Positions 1 to 10,976 of a stretch of 64,000 nt of DNA are shown piece by piece. The notes beneath the pieces are model-generated. The model did not search any database. It was not told the DNA's origin and saw only the letters and a program-made list of their open reading frames with translations. Source of the DNA: Vavraia culicis subsp. floridensis (taxonomy: Eukaryota > Microsporidia > Pleistophoridae); NCBI RefSeq assembly GCF_000192795.1, contig NW_007360620.1:1-64000 (forward strand), read 5' to 3'. The position numbers and the translations under genes were made by a program. Every line of letters starts with the position of its first letter. Position 1 is the stretch's first letter.

Positions 1-2042
1 GTTTGCCTTTATAAATTTTTCTAACAGGACTAAAAAATCATTGATAAGAGTGTCAAGCATTCATTCAGTGCATCACAGTTTTTTGTTGTGATAACAAATA
101 AGCAGGTGTTCTATCCCCCTTATTTGATGAAACTTTCTTGCAATATGTTACCGATCAACAAGCAGTCGATTCTGAATAGTAATACACGGTCACTGCTTAT
201 TCATCTCATTCACTAGGTACAAATCTATAAATAAAATCGATCACTATGTTTTCATCCTCAAAGCGTAAGGAAAAGAATGGAGCTTAAAAACAAACAAGTG
301 TGATAATATCGCATTTTGACGGGAAAGATGATATAAAAATGAATACCACATACACAACAATACCACATTGTTAGGTACTTTGGCAACTACACTCCCGCAA
401 AACTACGAAAATGAGTCCATCAAACATAACCATTTCTACTGATACTTTTGGTCATTCTGCACCCATCTAATTTAACCTATCTCAAAGAACTTTCTACAAA
501 AATATTAAAAAGTTCTTAGTGGGCACATATTATTGCACTAGTGCACGAAATGATGAATGGATAAGTATCCAATCTACTTACCATAACAAAACAATGTCTC
601 ATTAACAGACACAAAAATGCGAATACCCTCACATACGGAAAATTATATAGCAACATGTCGAATACAAAATAGCAGAACAACGCAATTTTTACAGTATAAA
701 TCTCATACCCATTAAACAATCTGAGAATGCCAAAGCGTATGCAAATTACATCGTATTTACAAAATTGCTCTGATACCAACCAAAACATCGCGAAAAGATG
801 ATAAAGCGGACTCGGTGCTTTTAAACCATTGACATATCGAACTGCAACTCTCTTATTGTACAGATGTAGCAAATATTAGTACATTGTGCCTTATTTATAA
901 TCGTTTTTATGTTCACAAAGCTCATCAATACCACTTGCTTTCGAATTTGTTTAACTATGTGCTTTCTAGTCTTCATTCTACACACCAGATTATATTTGTT
1001 GTTGATAATTAGTGAATGACTGGCCCATTAGCAATATAAATTGAACTTTCTAGTCTTCTCTCATAATATTTGGCTGCTATCGGTGTATCACTACTTCACA
1101 ATTGGTCCAAACTACCTATCACTCTACATATAGTTGTTGTGCAAACAAACTGCTTTTTAACAGAAACGAACATGCCTGTCTTTTCTTATCAAGCACCTTA
1201 TTTCTCGTCAGGGCTACTTTCTCTCGCATAGGCACCTGCTTTACACGTTAATATGAATTAGAATACGGCCAACACCACTTTGTTTCGCTGTCTATAATGT
1301 TTATAGGTACACTTTTGCAATAAGCAATTCTCGATTCGCATTTACTGACAATATTGTAGGCGGTGTATGCATATCACTTAATTGTTACAAACTCTATCAT
1401 CTAAGGTAGTGAGCAGAGGCTTTCTCCTTATCGCAATAATACCCTGTCATAGACAACAAACTGGTATAATAATTGTGGATTAATCCTGATCAACTACTCA
1501 AATGCTTATAGAATAGTACATATGTTCCTACCTCTCTTATCCACCTCTTTACTCGACTGATTGGTTGGTAACATAGGTTGTAACAACGAATTTTTCTGCA
1601 AAACAATCCTTTATACCAAGTGAAAGGATGGTCTATACCAAACACCATCAGAATATTTCAAATATAAACTTTCTTAGTTCACAAATACGCCATAGCAAAG
1701 AATCGACAGTACTTCCAACCTCATTCTTCCATGCCGTTTCAAAGTCCCAAAAGTTGCCTTTAAGTCTCTTTACAAGCGAATACCTAGCAGAAGAACATGT
1801 GCATGTCTAGCCCGCTCTACTTAATAGTACTGTCACTGCGATACTTACCAGCCCATGATTAACTTTCTGGCATCTGCTGTCCAATCCCTTACTGTCTCAG
1901 CATCATCATGCACCGCAACAAAAAAATATCAAAAACAACAACGCTGATACAACGATTGGTCTAAACAATCCAAAATATTTGTGTCTTTGTAGCATAACTT
2001 TTGGACAGTAATGTCAACCCTACGCCCCCTTTTCACATCAGG
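1..2042. other. AT-rich region without a supported gene
   Basis: No convincing gene. The longest frame (minus strand, 516-872) starts only at TTG, is hydrophobic throughout and has no start-site signal. A 60-codon frame at 1628-1810 begins with ATG but lacks a TATA box at the usual distance. No rRNA, tRNA or tandem array was recognised. Confidence 0.6.
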
Positions 2043-2050
2043 TATAAAAT
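2043..2050 (+). promoter_or_regulatory. TATA-like box
   Basis: TATAAAAT lies 27 nt upstream of the ATG at 2070, the same spacing seen for several other genes in the window. It supports the ATG at 2070 over a TTG-initiated extension beginning at 2001. Confidence 0.6.
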
Positions 2051-2069
2051 ATCGTACACATACAACAGC

Positions 2070-2474
2070 ATGCACAACAAGAAGCGTACTATCATTATTG
2101 GATGTGTTGTTGGTGCCGCTGTCTTGGCCGTAGTAATACTGTGTTGTTGCTTTTTTAGATCATCTAACGAGCCGGATGCAGATGGCGATATCTCATCCAA
2201 TTCTGATGGTGGAAATAGTTCAACATTTGGTTCTATCGTTAACCCATTCCACATTTCCTCTACATCCAATTCTGGTAGTGGAAATGGTTCAACATTTGGT
2301 TCCATCGTTAACCCATTCCATATTTCCTCTACATTCAGCGGCACATCACAAAATGCAATCTCCGACCCCGCCTCAGGAAATAGCGATGCAGCGAAAGATG
2401 AAACAGCTGATCCCGGTGCAAGTAGTGGTAATCAACCAGATAGTAGCGCAAATGTGGCTAGCAATGATACATAG
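2070..2474 (+). CDS. Signal-anchor membrane protein with duplicated 23-residue segment
   Basis: Predicted protein of 134 aa, not recognised as a known family. A short basic N-terminus (HNKKR) is followed by a hydrophobic segment at about residues 8-29 ending in three Cys. This looks like a signal anchor or an uncleaved signal peptide. The rest is Ser/Asn/Gly/Asp-rich and probably disordered. It holds two near-identical 23-residue units at about residues 44-66 and 67-89, each containing STFGSIVNPFHISST. The architecture (short cytosolic end, one membrane span, polar repeat tail) recurs in the proteins at 22266 and 49191, so these may be a lineage-specific surface or secreted class. The start was chosen for the ATG with a TATA box 27 nt upstream. 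Function unknown; real-gene status is likely but not proven. Confidence 0.6.
   Translation: MHNKKRTIIIGCVVGAAVLAVVILCCCFFRSSNEPDADGDISSNSDGGNSSTFGSIVNPFHISSTSNSGSGNGSTFGSIVNPFHISSTFSGTSQNAISDPASGNSDAAKDETADPGASSGNQPDSSANVASNDT
2199..2336 (+). repeat. 69-bp tandem duplication inside a CDS
   Basis: Two 69-bp units (2199-2267 and 2268-2336) differ at a few positions and keep the reading frame, adding 23 residues per copy. Confidence 0.8.
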
Positions 2475-3511
2475 CGTGTATAAATAGTTTACCAGAATTT
2501 AACATGCATCTCATTCTCTACAACAATAATAAATACATATTGATTTGGTGAACCAGTAATACCGTATAAAGCACTACGTGCAAGTCTCACAAAAATTACA
2601 AGTTCGTAATAAACAATCATCTTCACCAACAAGACACGATTATACAAGATCTACTGTTTTTACTTCTTGCGTGTTCTATGCACGTTATTACTGTTTTTGA
2701 TGCAATGCTATAGCTAACATGCATACAAGTACCAGAAAGCCAATGCCTAAACAGAGCCATTCTCATGTGCTAAGGAAAGCGATTTTCAGTCAATATAGAT
2801 CACATGCCTGTTCAAACATCCTATCGTTCCGATATACACAGGAACACTGCACACTATCTATACCATCCTCAATCTGTCAAAAGACAATATGCGGTGTTTA
2901 TTGATTATCTTATGCAGTTCAATAGTAAAATATTTGGTACGCATCTTTTGAACAACGTTCTGATCCAAAAATAGAAAACAATTTTATCTGATCTATGTGT
3001 TAGGAGTAAGCGCTGTTTTATCGACAAGGGATGTGTTCAAGAAACAGAAAAAAGTGCTAGTATAGATATCAAGGGGATGAAACGATCAGCAAACACCGTA
3101 ACAATAACCAATGGTACTCTTACGTGCTTGGTCACTTCTCAAGAGAGCTAAACACCTTGTTAATCCAGAAGGACTTCTATACCTCAACAGTGTGTTCATT
3201 CATAACCAGCTTGACAATGATGTGCTACCATGAAAACGGATATTCGCATCTATAGCAGTAGTGATGGCAGCAATGAGCGGCATATCTCATCGGGTTGCTG
3301 TCATAAACAGCTAATCCTTTTTATACAGCACTAATCGCATCACTTCCGAAGCGTGGCACATGAAGGATTAATCGAGTGGACCAACTGTCCTTTATTGCGT
3401 GGCGAGGATCGAAAATAAACGAACATGCTTTCGATGGAGAAGCAAAAAAATTACGCTCTTTGTTCGTTTGTCAGAGACACCCTGGCATTGCACGTGCACC
3501 CCAAAAAAATT
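2475..3511. other. Intergenic region
   Basis: No supported gene. A short plus-strand frame at 2719-2904 has no start-site signal. The open frame from 3425 is only the upstream extension of CCT5. Confidence 0.5.
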
Positions 3512-3517
3512 TATAAC
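3512..3517 (+). promoter_or_regulatory. TATA-like box of CCT5
   Basis: TATAAC within an AAATTTATAAC context sits 27 nt before the ATG at 3539. A CCCC run lies 2-5 nt before the ATG. Together these decide the start in favour of 3539 over the ATG at 3425. Confidence 0.6.
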
Positions 3518-3538
3518 CGTTCGATTTACGGCACCCCT

Positions 3539-5128
3539 ATGAACGCAAGCATAATCTACGATGAGCTCGGCCGTGCAATCACCATCTCTTCCAAACTAAA
3601 AGCGAAAAGCACTTCGCTGAAGGACTCGATCACCACAATTAAGGGTATATCCTCGCTGCTGGAAACCTCGCTCGGGCCCAACGGGCTGGACAAGATCTTA
3701 CAGAGCCCTGATGATGACATCACAATCACAAACGATGGCGCCACTATACTCAAGGAGATGATCATGACAGAAAACCCGATTAGTAAGCTGCTGCAGCGGC
3801 TTAGTAGCGCGCAGGATGAGGAGATTGGCGACGGAACAACGAGCGTGGTTCTCATCGCCTCGGCACTGCTCACAAAAGCGGAGAAGCTGATTGAGAAGGG
3901 CATACATCCCATCAAGGTGAGCGAGGGCTACGACGTCGCCTGCAAGATGGTGGTTGAGCACCTGGAGAGCATCAAAGAAGAAATAAAACCTAACTGGCTG
4001 AAGGAAAACATGAAAAATGCTGCGCTCACCTCCTTGAATTCGAAGATTGTCCGGAAAGCAAAAGATGCCGTCGCAGAGGTTTGTGTGAATGCCATTTTGA
4101 GGGTGTGTGACAGGGACAGGAGGGATGTGGACTTCGAGCTGATCAAGATCGTGAAGAAAATCGGCACAGACTTCAAAGGTATTGAATTGGTGAACGGCGT
4201 GCTTCTTGACAAGAGCTTCTCGCACTCTCAGATGAAGAAAGTTGTTGAAGACGGACGCATTGCGCTTCTGACCTGTCCTTTTGAGCCACCGAAGCTGAAG
4301 ACGAAAAACGAGCTCAGAATATCATCCGTTGAGGATTACAGGAGCCTGGAGAACTACGAGAAAGAGAAATTCGTTGAAATGATAAGGTGCATCAAGAACG
4401 CCGGCGCAAATGTCATCCTGTGCCAGTGGGGATTTGATGACGAGGCAAATTCGCTTCTCATGGAGCACGGACTGCCTGCTATACGATGGGTGGGCGGCCA
4501 AGACCTTGAGCTTGCTGCTGTCTACACCGGAGGGTCGATAATCTCGCGGTTTGAAGACCTGCGAGAGGAGGATCTGGGCAAGGGAAGCTTAAAAGAAGTT
4601 ACGCTGGGAACACAGGGCGAAAAAATGATCAAGCTTGAAAACAATGACGGTAAAACTGTGACGATTCTTGTGCGGGCATCGAGCGATTTAGCCCTTGCAG
4701 AGGCGGAACGGTGCGTTACGGATGCCTTGAGTGCAGCCAGAAATATCCTGACCTGCCCATTTTTGGTGTATGGTGGTGGTAGCTCTGAAATAGCGTGCTC
4801 ACTGAAGCTGCTTGATCAACTCAACAAGGTTGATGATGGCGAGGAAAGAGAGTGCCTGGAGGCTTTTGCATCCGCTCTTGAGGAGATCCCGCTCATACTT
4901 GCACGCAACTCCGGCCTTGACTCGTTAAAAACCTTGGATAGCCTCAAGGCCGAGCAGGTGCGAACCAAATTTTCATTTCTAGGCGTTGATTGCATGGGAA
5001 GTGGCAGTGACATGAAGAAGAACAAAGTGTTTGACTCGCTGATATCGAAGAAAAAGCAGATGTTGATGGCTACGCAGCTTGTCAATATGGTGCTGAAGAT
5101 CGATGAGATTGTTTACGTTCAAGAATAA
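3539..5128 (+). CDS. CCT5: T-complex protein 1 subunit epsilon (CCT5)
   Basis: Group II chaperonin subunit, 529 aa against about 540 in human CCT5. It forms one position of the hetero-oligomeric CCT/TRiC ring that folds actin and tubulin in the cytosol with ATP. Seen in the sequence: SLGPNGLDK at about 44-52, TNDGATI at 64-70 and GDGTTSVV at 97-104, which make up the ATP site. In the middle are RRDVDFELIK, ILTCPFEPPK-like and CQWGFDDEAN, which are specific to the epsilon subunit, followed by LPAIRWVGG. Near the C-terminus are VYGGGSSEI and a final KIDEIVYVQE. The equatorial, intermediate and apical domains all look intact. A longer frame from an ATG at 3425 would add 38 residues with no counterpart in the family. 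The subunit assignment is firm because the apical-domain signature matches epsilon rather than other CCT subunits. Confidence 0.97.
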   Translation: MNASIIYDELGRAITISSKLKAKSTSLKDSITTIKGISSLLETSLGPNGLDKILQSPDDDITITNDGATILKEMIMTENPISKLLQRLSSAQDEEIGDGTTSVVLIASALLTKAEKLIEKGIHPIKVSEGYDVACKMVVEHLESIKEEIKPNWLKENMKNAALTSLNSKIVRKAKDAVAEVCVNAILRVCDRDRRDVDFELIKIVKKIGTDFKGIELVNGVLLDKSFSHSQMKKVVEDGRIALLTCPFEPPKLKTKNELRISSVEDYRSLENYEKEKFVEMIRCIKNAGANVILCQWGFDDEANSLLMEHGLPAIRWVGGQDLELAAVYTGGSIISRFEDLREEDLGKGSLKEVTLGTQGEKMIKLENNDGKTVTILVRASSDLALAEAERCVTDALSAARNILTCPFLVYGGGSSEIACSLKLLDQLNKVDDGEERECLEAFASALEEIPLILARNSGLDSLKTLDSLKAEQVRTKFSFLGVDCMGSGSDMKKNKVFDSLISKKKQMLMATQLVNMVLKIDEIVYVQE

Positions 5129-5248
5129 ATTGTTATTGTGCTACGGGTCTTCTACCAAGGTACGGCGAGTAAATGCGGACCGGTCGATTTGTGTTACGGT
5201 CTTAGGCACTGGCAATGTGCCGTTTAAGTATCATTTTTTGGGAGAGTG

Positions 5249-5545
5249 TTTTGCACCCGTAAGGATTTCAACTCGGTGGTGCTTCGCATCCGTAAGGATT
5301 TCAACTCGGTGGTGTTTTGCACCCGTAAGGATTTCAACTCGGTGGTGTTTCGCACCCGTAAGGATTTCAACTCGGTGGTGTTTCGCACCCGTAAGGATTT
5401 CAACTCGGTGGTGTTTCGCACCCGTAAGGATTTCAACTCGGTGGTGTTTCGCACCCGTAAGGATTTCAACTCGGTGGTGTTTCGCACCCGTAAGGATTTC
5501 AACTCGGTGGTGCTTCGCATCCGTAAGGATTTCAACTCGGTGGTG
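5249..5545 (+). repeat. 33-bp minisatellite, nine copies
   Basis: Nine tandem 33-bp units begin 120 bp after the CCT5 stop. The core is CACCCGTAAGGATTTCAACT followed by CGGTGGTG and a variable TTTCG, TTTTG or CTTCG. Copies differ at only two or three positions, so the array is young or homogenised. It is open in several frames because 33 is a multiple of 3, but no frame has a credible start. Confidence 0.9.
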
Positions 5546-6470
5546 TTCCAGGTTTGGTCACTGATCAACAGCCCACGTGCTGTATCATAGACGGTGACCG
5601 ATCATAAATATTGACCGATCCATTTCACCGATTTAACGGATGCGCCAACCGCTTGTGGCCAAAATTCAATCTTTGATACCAAAGCGCATTTTGTGCCCCT
5701 AGCCCATAGTTAGTTTGTACAACCTCTGAAGTATGTAAATTACCCTTTTCTTACGTTCAGACGGGTCGGTTTTCTCTTTTCTTCTTGCACTCTTGTCCCA
5801 GTACTTTTTGCTTCTGCAGCGTTCTACGTATCTCCTCATGCGTTCTTCTTTGTATTACGCACCGATTTACCCTCTTCTCATACAAAATCACGTCTTTCCT
5901 CTCAATTTACGGTAAATATGCCAAAAATGCACACAGCTCGAATAATCTGTTCCAGGTCGATGCATGGTATGCCTTCTACACAGCATACCACAGTTTCAAC
6001 GGTGCATTCGATGCGAAAACGGTGCTGATCGATCGCATGCACGCGATGAGCCCACCAGGTTCAATTTATTCCAGAAATTGATTTGCGGACAGAAATAACT
6101 TTCGTGGTGACAGAAAGCGGTGTTTGAGATAAAACCATTTATCATGCCGAGCCTTGTGCTAAAATCCTAATTTTAGACCGTTTACCTGTTTCAGATGTTC
6201 TTATATGAAACCGATAGCCAGCCACAACCATTCTGTAACGTGCTCCACCGCGAAGCATCCAAAGATAAACATGCACCGGCGGAGCTACCGCCGCCTTAGA
6301 GCCCAGCGACGTGTCTGAGCACGGCTTTGCGCTAGCTATGCCCGATCAATTTATTTTAATTAAACCGCCTCACGCTGCACGCGCGATTGACACAGCATGC
6401 TGAGACCGTGTTTACAGCAAAACTTTTTAATAAAATTATTTCGGACCCATTCAAATTAAAAATACGAGCA
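5546..6470. other. Intergenic region
   Basis: No gene recognised. A 98-codon plus-strand frame at 5785-6081 has no start-site signals. The frame upstream of 6471 (from a TTG at 6387) belongs to the next gene but lacks an ATG. Confidence 0.5.
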
Positions 6471-8594
6471 ATGCACAAGCTGATCGACCTGATTGCAACG
6501 AACGACATCAAAGGTATCGAAACAGAAATGGGACGAATCCTGACTAATGCCGATTTGGAAAGCCTTTCGGAGCTGCTGCGCAGCGAGCGCACCAAAATAT
6601 ACTTTCTGATTCTTGTGGAGCAGCTTATGAAGCAGTTCAAGCTGGAGGGAAAGAGCATGGCACCGCTGATAGCGCTGATAGAGCGCTTCAACTACCCCGC
6701 CAACGAGCTTGCGAACAAGTTTGCGTCTGTGTATGCGCTGGCCGGTACTCTTGATTGGCCGCTGCACTTTCCGAATTTTCTCGATAACGTGCTGAGCCTG
6801 ATGGCCGGCAACGATGCCCTTGGCTTCAACATTTTTGAAAAGTTTCTTTATCACGTCAGGTACGGCAACGAGATCAGCGAGAAGAGGCGCAAGGAACTTA
6901 AGGAGGCCCTGAACATATCTGCGGAGCGGTTCTCGTCTTTTCTCATACGGACTAATCTGCAAGACCAGAACGAAATAGGAATTGCGCTCATATGCATCAG
7001 CATATTCGAGCATCTCAGCACTGTCTTAGAGTTTGATCCGCAAATCGTGCTTAACGCCTACTCATCGTTTGATCTGGACAGCTTCATCGTTGGTGTGCTC
7101 GACAGGAAGCAGAGTGACGCGTTTTACAATTTTCTATTCTCGTACCTGGGGGGAAGGCCCCCGAACGCTAAGATGCTCTTTGCACTCGACAGAAAGAGCA
7201 CGCCCTTTTTGGACTACGCGGTACGCGGGTTGATATCGGACGAGCAGTGCTTTTTGGCGGCGCTGCTGTATTTGAGGCGGCGCATCGGCCTGCTCTACGA
7301 TGACGACTTGGTTGCACCCGGTTCATCAGGCGTTTACGAGGCAAAGATGGCGCGAATATGCCAAATCCTAGAAAGCATCGCAGAGCGGTACGATGAGGCG
7401 GACAACTACACGCGAAACGAGGCCATGCTATTTTTTATAGAGGTGTCCCGCCAGCAGTTCGATGCATCGTTCCTCAATGTAGAGAAGGTGCCACGAGAGC
7501 TTCTGGTGCAGCTCCTGAAGAACAACGAGATTGCGAGCGAGGACTCGTTCGTGCAGGCGTGCAATTTTTACAAGAAGCGCGACAAGCGGTGCTTTGGTTA
7601 CGTCGAGATGCTGTGCACGGACCCAGAGGGAGAGAAGCTCATGATCAAGGCGCTCGATCGCGTGCCGCTCTCAGAGATTGAGCTGCGCAACCTGATAGAA
7701 TGTATCAAATCGAACAAATTGTACGTTAAAATAGCTACGATGATACCAAGCTACAACATCCTTGGCATCGACTGGAACGCAGAGGTGGCCGAGAAGTATT
7801 TTTATTACCTGCAGTTTGACGAGAACGGAGCGATGCAGAACGTTGAGTTCTTTTACGACTATTTTATGAAGACAGATGACTTTAGGTTCTGTTTCGGTAT
7901 TTTGCAGCGGATACGCAAGGTGCTGGCACGAAAGAACTTCGACAGCAACGAGGAGGTCATCGATTCAAAGATTATAGAGCGGAGCTACAACAGCATAGGC
8001 ACAGTTCCTGTGCTTGAGCTGAAGTATTTCATCGAATTTGTGGGCGGCCTGAGGTGCTACAGCTATTTCCTTGAAGGGGTGCACAACAGGGTGATGAAGG
8101 AGTGGAGGGACAGCGAGGAATGGACCGAGCTGAGCGTGCTGACGCGCATTTACCTCGGTGTTCTCAATCGGTACGAGCTTGTGGCCCCAATGATAGAGCT
8201 GTTGCAAATCGACGAGATTTCTCTTTTGCGAAAAATCCTGCTGATCCTGAACAAGAAGGTAATACCGAGCGAGCTGAAGCCGCGGTGCACGTACCTGCTC
8301 CTTACGCTGTACAACTCGCCCGGTCTCACCGATCTGCAGGGTGATGTTCTGAACATGCTTGTCGATGTGTATGACGATAACACGCTGCTGATGGTCAACA
8401 ACGATCTGCAGGCACTCGCTGAGATGCGGCGAGATGCCAAGAAGCGGAAGACTCTGATGAAGGCCTTTCTGAGGAACATCAAGGGACAGCAGCTAGCAGA
8501 GCTGGGCCGAAGGAACCTTGCCGTAGGTGCACAGGGTATAATAAAGAAGGAGAAAGCGGCAGCACCCGATGTTGATCTGAACAATTTGTTTTGA
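6471..8594 (+). CDS. Exportin-like karyopherin-beta (HEAT-repeat) protein, possibly exportin-T/Los1
   Basis: Predicted 707-aa, mostly alpha-helical protein. The N-terminal third resembles exportins. A helix around IYFLILVEQLMKQF precedes a stretch matching the pattern K-x-A-x-V-x-A-L...W-P...F...L, then a phenylalanine-rich block (FNIFEKFLYHV) and a basic helix (EKRRKELKEAL), as in the Xpo1/Xpot family. If so it would carry cargo such as tRNA out of the nucleus with Ran-GTP. It is shorter than typical exportins (about 950-1,100 aa), as often happens in reduced genomes. The C-terminus has a basic helix and ends in an acidic/hydrophobic tail. The start at 6471 is the first ATG, and the frame can be extended only with non-ATG codons to 6387. 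AAATTAAAAA and GGACCC lie just upstream. Family-level call moderate; the exportin-T assignment is tentative. Confidence 0.55.
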   Translation: MHKLIDLIATNDIKGIETEMGRILTNADLESLSELLRSERTKIYFLILVEQLMKQFKLEGKSMAPLIALIERFNYPANELANKFASVYALAGTLDWPLHFPNFLDNVLSLMAGNDALGFNIFEKFLYHVRYGNEISEKRRKELKEALNISAERFSSFLIRTNLQDQNEIGIALICISIFEHLSTVLEFDPQIVLNAYSSFDLDSFIVGVLDRKQSDAFYNFLFSYLGGRPPNAKMLFALDRKSTPFLDYAVRGLISDEQCFLAALLYLRRRIGLLYDDDLVAPGSSGVYEAKMARICQILESIAERYDEADNYTRNEAMLFFIEVSRQQFDASFLNVEKVPRELLVQLLKNNEIASEDSFVQACNFYKKRDKRCFGYVEMLCTDPEGEKLMIKALDRVPLSEIELRNLIECIKSNKLYVKIATMIPSYNILGIDWNAEVAEKYFYYLQFDENGAMQNVEFFYDYFMKTDDFRFCFGILQRIRKVLARKNFDSNEEVIDSKIIERSYNSIGTVPVLELKYFIEFVGGLRCYSYFLEGVHNRVMKEWRDSEEWTELSVLTRIYLGVLNRYELVAPMIELLQIDEISLLRKILLILNKKVIPSELKPRCTYLLLTLYNSPGLTDLQGDVLNMLVDVYDDNTLLMVNNDLQALAEMRRDAKKRKTLMKAFLRNIKGQQLAELGRRNLAVGAQGIIKKEKAAAPDVDLNNLF

Positions 8595-9983
8595 ATGCCG
8601 TGCTACATTAAATTAAAACGGGAGAGCGTATTGAACCAAGTCCTGCGATAGAAAATGAGCAGTTGCTCTTCGAGCGTTAGGTAAATCGTTTTCTGGCCAT
8701 AAAGTGAATCTTTCCGTTCTGTTCGAGTGCCCTGCGTTCCTGTGCCGGTGGTACGTTTCATTCCAAATTGCACTGCGCACCAAGTCCGACTAATTAAACC
8801 AAATTTGCCCATCACCTCGAACCCAATTTTTTAGTCTTACAGCCGAGCTGACCCTCAGGCGGTGAACACCCCTTTTGTTCACAGACATTCTGGTCCGGTA
8901 TCTGTGTTTCGACCAGAAGGAGTAGATCAAGCACACAGATCGCATTCGATACATGGTGATGCGCTGCAATTGTTTTTATCGAAAGCACGTTTATCAGAAT
9001 TGTGTGCTGCAAGGAGATGAATGAACAAACTTTCGGTAAAAACACATCAATTCGTTCTTTCATGGCACAAAATCAGGTATGCACGCCTTTCTGGGCAAAT
9101 GTTTTTCAGGTGCAGGACGAAAAGATCGTAGCAATGCCGTAATACGCCGTGTATAAGTTTTGGTGCTTTTTGGTTGTGAAACGCATTCGTTCGAAACAAC
9201 CGTTTCTAAGCGTGGACGCCAATTTTTTGATCATATTCAATCAGTACTGTTCAGTGTGAGGTGATATAGCACAACTTTAAACAAAACTTCCTTTTTTGGA
9301 AATATAATACAGTACCAGTGATGTACCCCACTCGTGCGCTAAGAACGAAACAAACTCACATCTTTACAATTTTAAAAAGATCATTCTTGTGAACAAAGAC
9401 AGTTCTTTACCGTGCACACGCTGGCACAGGTAATCGTATTGCACCGCTTTTTTACCGCATGAAGCAAAAAATGAATTTATTGCTCATTTGCTGCGCTGTT
9501 CTTTTATGTCACGCACGTAGAACACGTCTAAACCGCGCCACGGCACGCAAAACTTCTTTTCATTCTTAGATCAGGCAGGGTAACGGACAAATGAAGAGCG
9601 GCCAGATCGGGGGTTCGCTCGGAAACTGCTGCTTGATTGCGCATGTGCAGGTATCCGTGGATGGATACGTGTCCTATGCCCGGTTGGTAGTCCTGGATGC
9701 GTTGTTCGTATGCTACGGCATCCGCACCGGACGGCCCTCAACGTCTGCTATCGGTGTGCACCAGCGGTTGTCCTGTGGTCTGTTCCTGACCAATACCTGT
9801 GCGGCAGTCTCCTTCATCTGTTGCTGCTCTGCTATCCCAATCACCCCATCGCTGCCCTTTTTGCGCTTCCACGAACGAATCAGAGCGATCAGCAGCAACC
9901 GACCAGTAATCGAATATCAGGAGCAAATGAGAGTTAAAACACTCATTTTCTACCATAAAAACGCTTTTCGCCATCGCACATCG
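8595..9983. other. Intergenic region
   Basis: About 1.4 kb with no supported gene. Minus-strand frames at 8603-8815 and 8812-9063 are short and lack start signals. The plus-strand frame from 9591 runs into the next gene but looks non-coding before 9927. Confidence 0.5.
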
Positions 9984-10976
9984 ATGACAATTCATGAGCT
10001 AAGGGACACGTGCGATTTTGTTCAGCCGGAGTGTCTTGAGCACAGCATAGCTGTGCCTGTGCAGCACTGGCAGCTTCGCGACATGCTGAAGGGCACGAGC
10101 AACTCGCTTGTGTTCTGCCAGGGCAACAAGGTGTGCAAGTTCAATGTGCCGACCGGTGCGCTCGACGACATAATAACGGACCTTTCGTTCTTCCCGACGA
10201 GTATCAGTGCCACCGACTCACTCGTGGTCGTGGGCGGGCAGAAGGGGCAGTACGCGGTGAAAAACCTGGAGAACGAAAGGTTTGTGCTTGGCACTGTCGG
10301 GCACGCCATCAACAACGCGGTGAAGATCTGCGAGTTCAACGGCGAGACGAACTTCCTGTTCTGCAACAACGACAACACGATACGCCGGTATTCGTACGAC
10401 AGCCTGGACGAGCTCGAGATGATCACCCATCCATGGCCCGTGAACAACTGCGAGATGAGCTTGGACGGCAAGCACCTGGTGAGCGTGGGCGACACGAACC
10501 AGATCTTCTACTTCAACGTGGAGGGCGGAAAGTTCGTGAAGGACAGAACACTCAAGAGCATGAACGACGGCGGGTTCAAGGTGTCGTGGAACGCTACGTC
10601 CACGTCGTTTGCAATTTCTACGCAGGACGGGTACATCTGCATCTACGATACGCGCAATCTCACGAAGAACATGGTCATACGCAGCAAACAGAACAGGAGC
10701 ATTAAGGGAGCGTGCCGGAACGTGGAGTTCTCGAAGAAGCGCTCGCTTGATCTGCTGATCTTTACCGAGCACGTGTCGTATTTCACGCTGCTTGATGCGC
10801 GAGACTACGAGAACAAGCAAAGCATAAAGGTGTTTGATGACATGGACAAGCAGATCAGCGGGTCGGCCTTTCTCGAGGACCAGGAGAAGGTGTTCATCTC
10901 CATGGATGACAAGATCATACAGTACAAGCTTGAGAACAGACGGACGTTCGGATCGTACTGCTACGATGCGGTGTGA
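9984..10976 (+). CDS. WD40-like protein with DUF2415-type DLL motif
   Basis: Predicted 330-aa protein with WD40/beta-propeller character. Repeating blocks include VVVGGQKGQYAVKN, FLFCNNDNTIRRY, VSVGDTNQIFYFN and FAISTQDGYICIYDTRN; the last is a good WD-type blade ending. Around residue 250 the segment CRNVEFSKKRSLDLLIFTEH resembles DUF2415, a short fungal domain found in WD40 proteins and marked by a DLL motif. The fungal relatives have no assigned molecular function, so none is inferred. The start is the ATG at 9984, with an ATAAAA box about 29 nt upstream. An in-frame ATG at 9927 would add 19 residues. G+C is higher than in the lineage-specific genes, like the neighbouring housekeeping genes. 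Confidence 0.75.
   Translation: MTIHELRDTCDFVQPECLEHSIAVPVQHWQLRDMLKGTSNSLVFCQGNKVCKFNVPTGALDDIITDLSFFPTSISATDSLVVVGGQKGQYAVKNLENERFVLGTVGHAINNAVKICEFNGETNFLFCNNDNTIRRYSYDSLDELEMITHPWPVNNCEMSLDGKHLVSVGDTNQIFYFNVEGGKFVKDRTLKSMNDGGFKVSWNATSTSFAISTQDGYICIYDTRNLTKNMVIRSKQNRSIKGACRNVEFSKKRSLDLLIFTEHVSYFTLLDARDYENKQSIKVFDDMDKQISGSAFLEDQEKVFISMDDKIIQYKLENRRTFGSYCYDAV

Noticed and set aside
516..872. 118-codon minus-strand frame
   Set aside because: Starts at TTG, hydrophobic throughout, no TATA or CCC signal; likely chance in AT-rich DNA.
5103..5590. Open frames through the 33-bp array (both strands)
   Set aside because: Openness follows from the unit being a multiple of 3; no credible start, and one frame begins inside CCT5.
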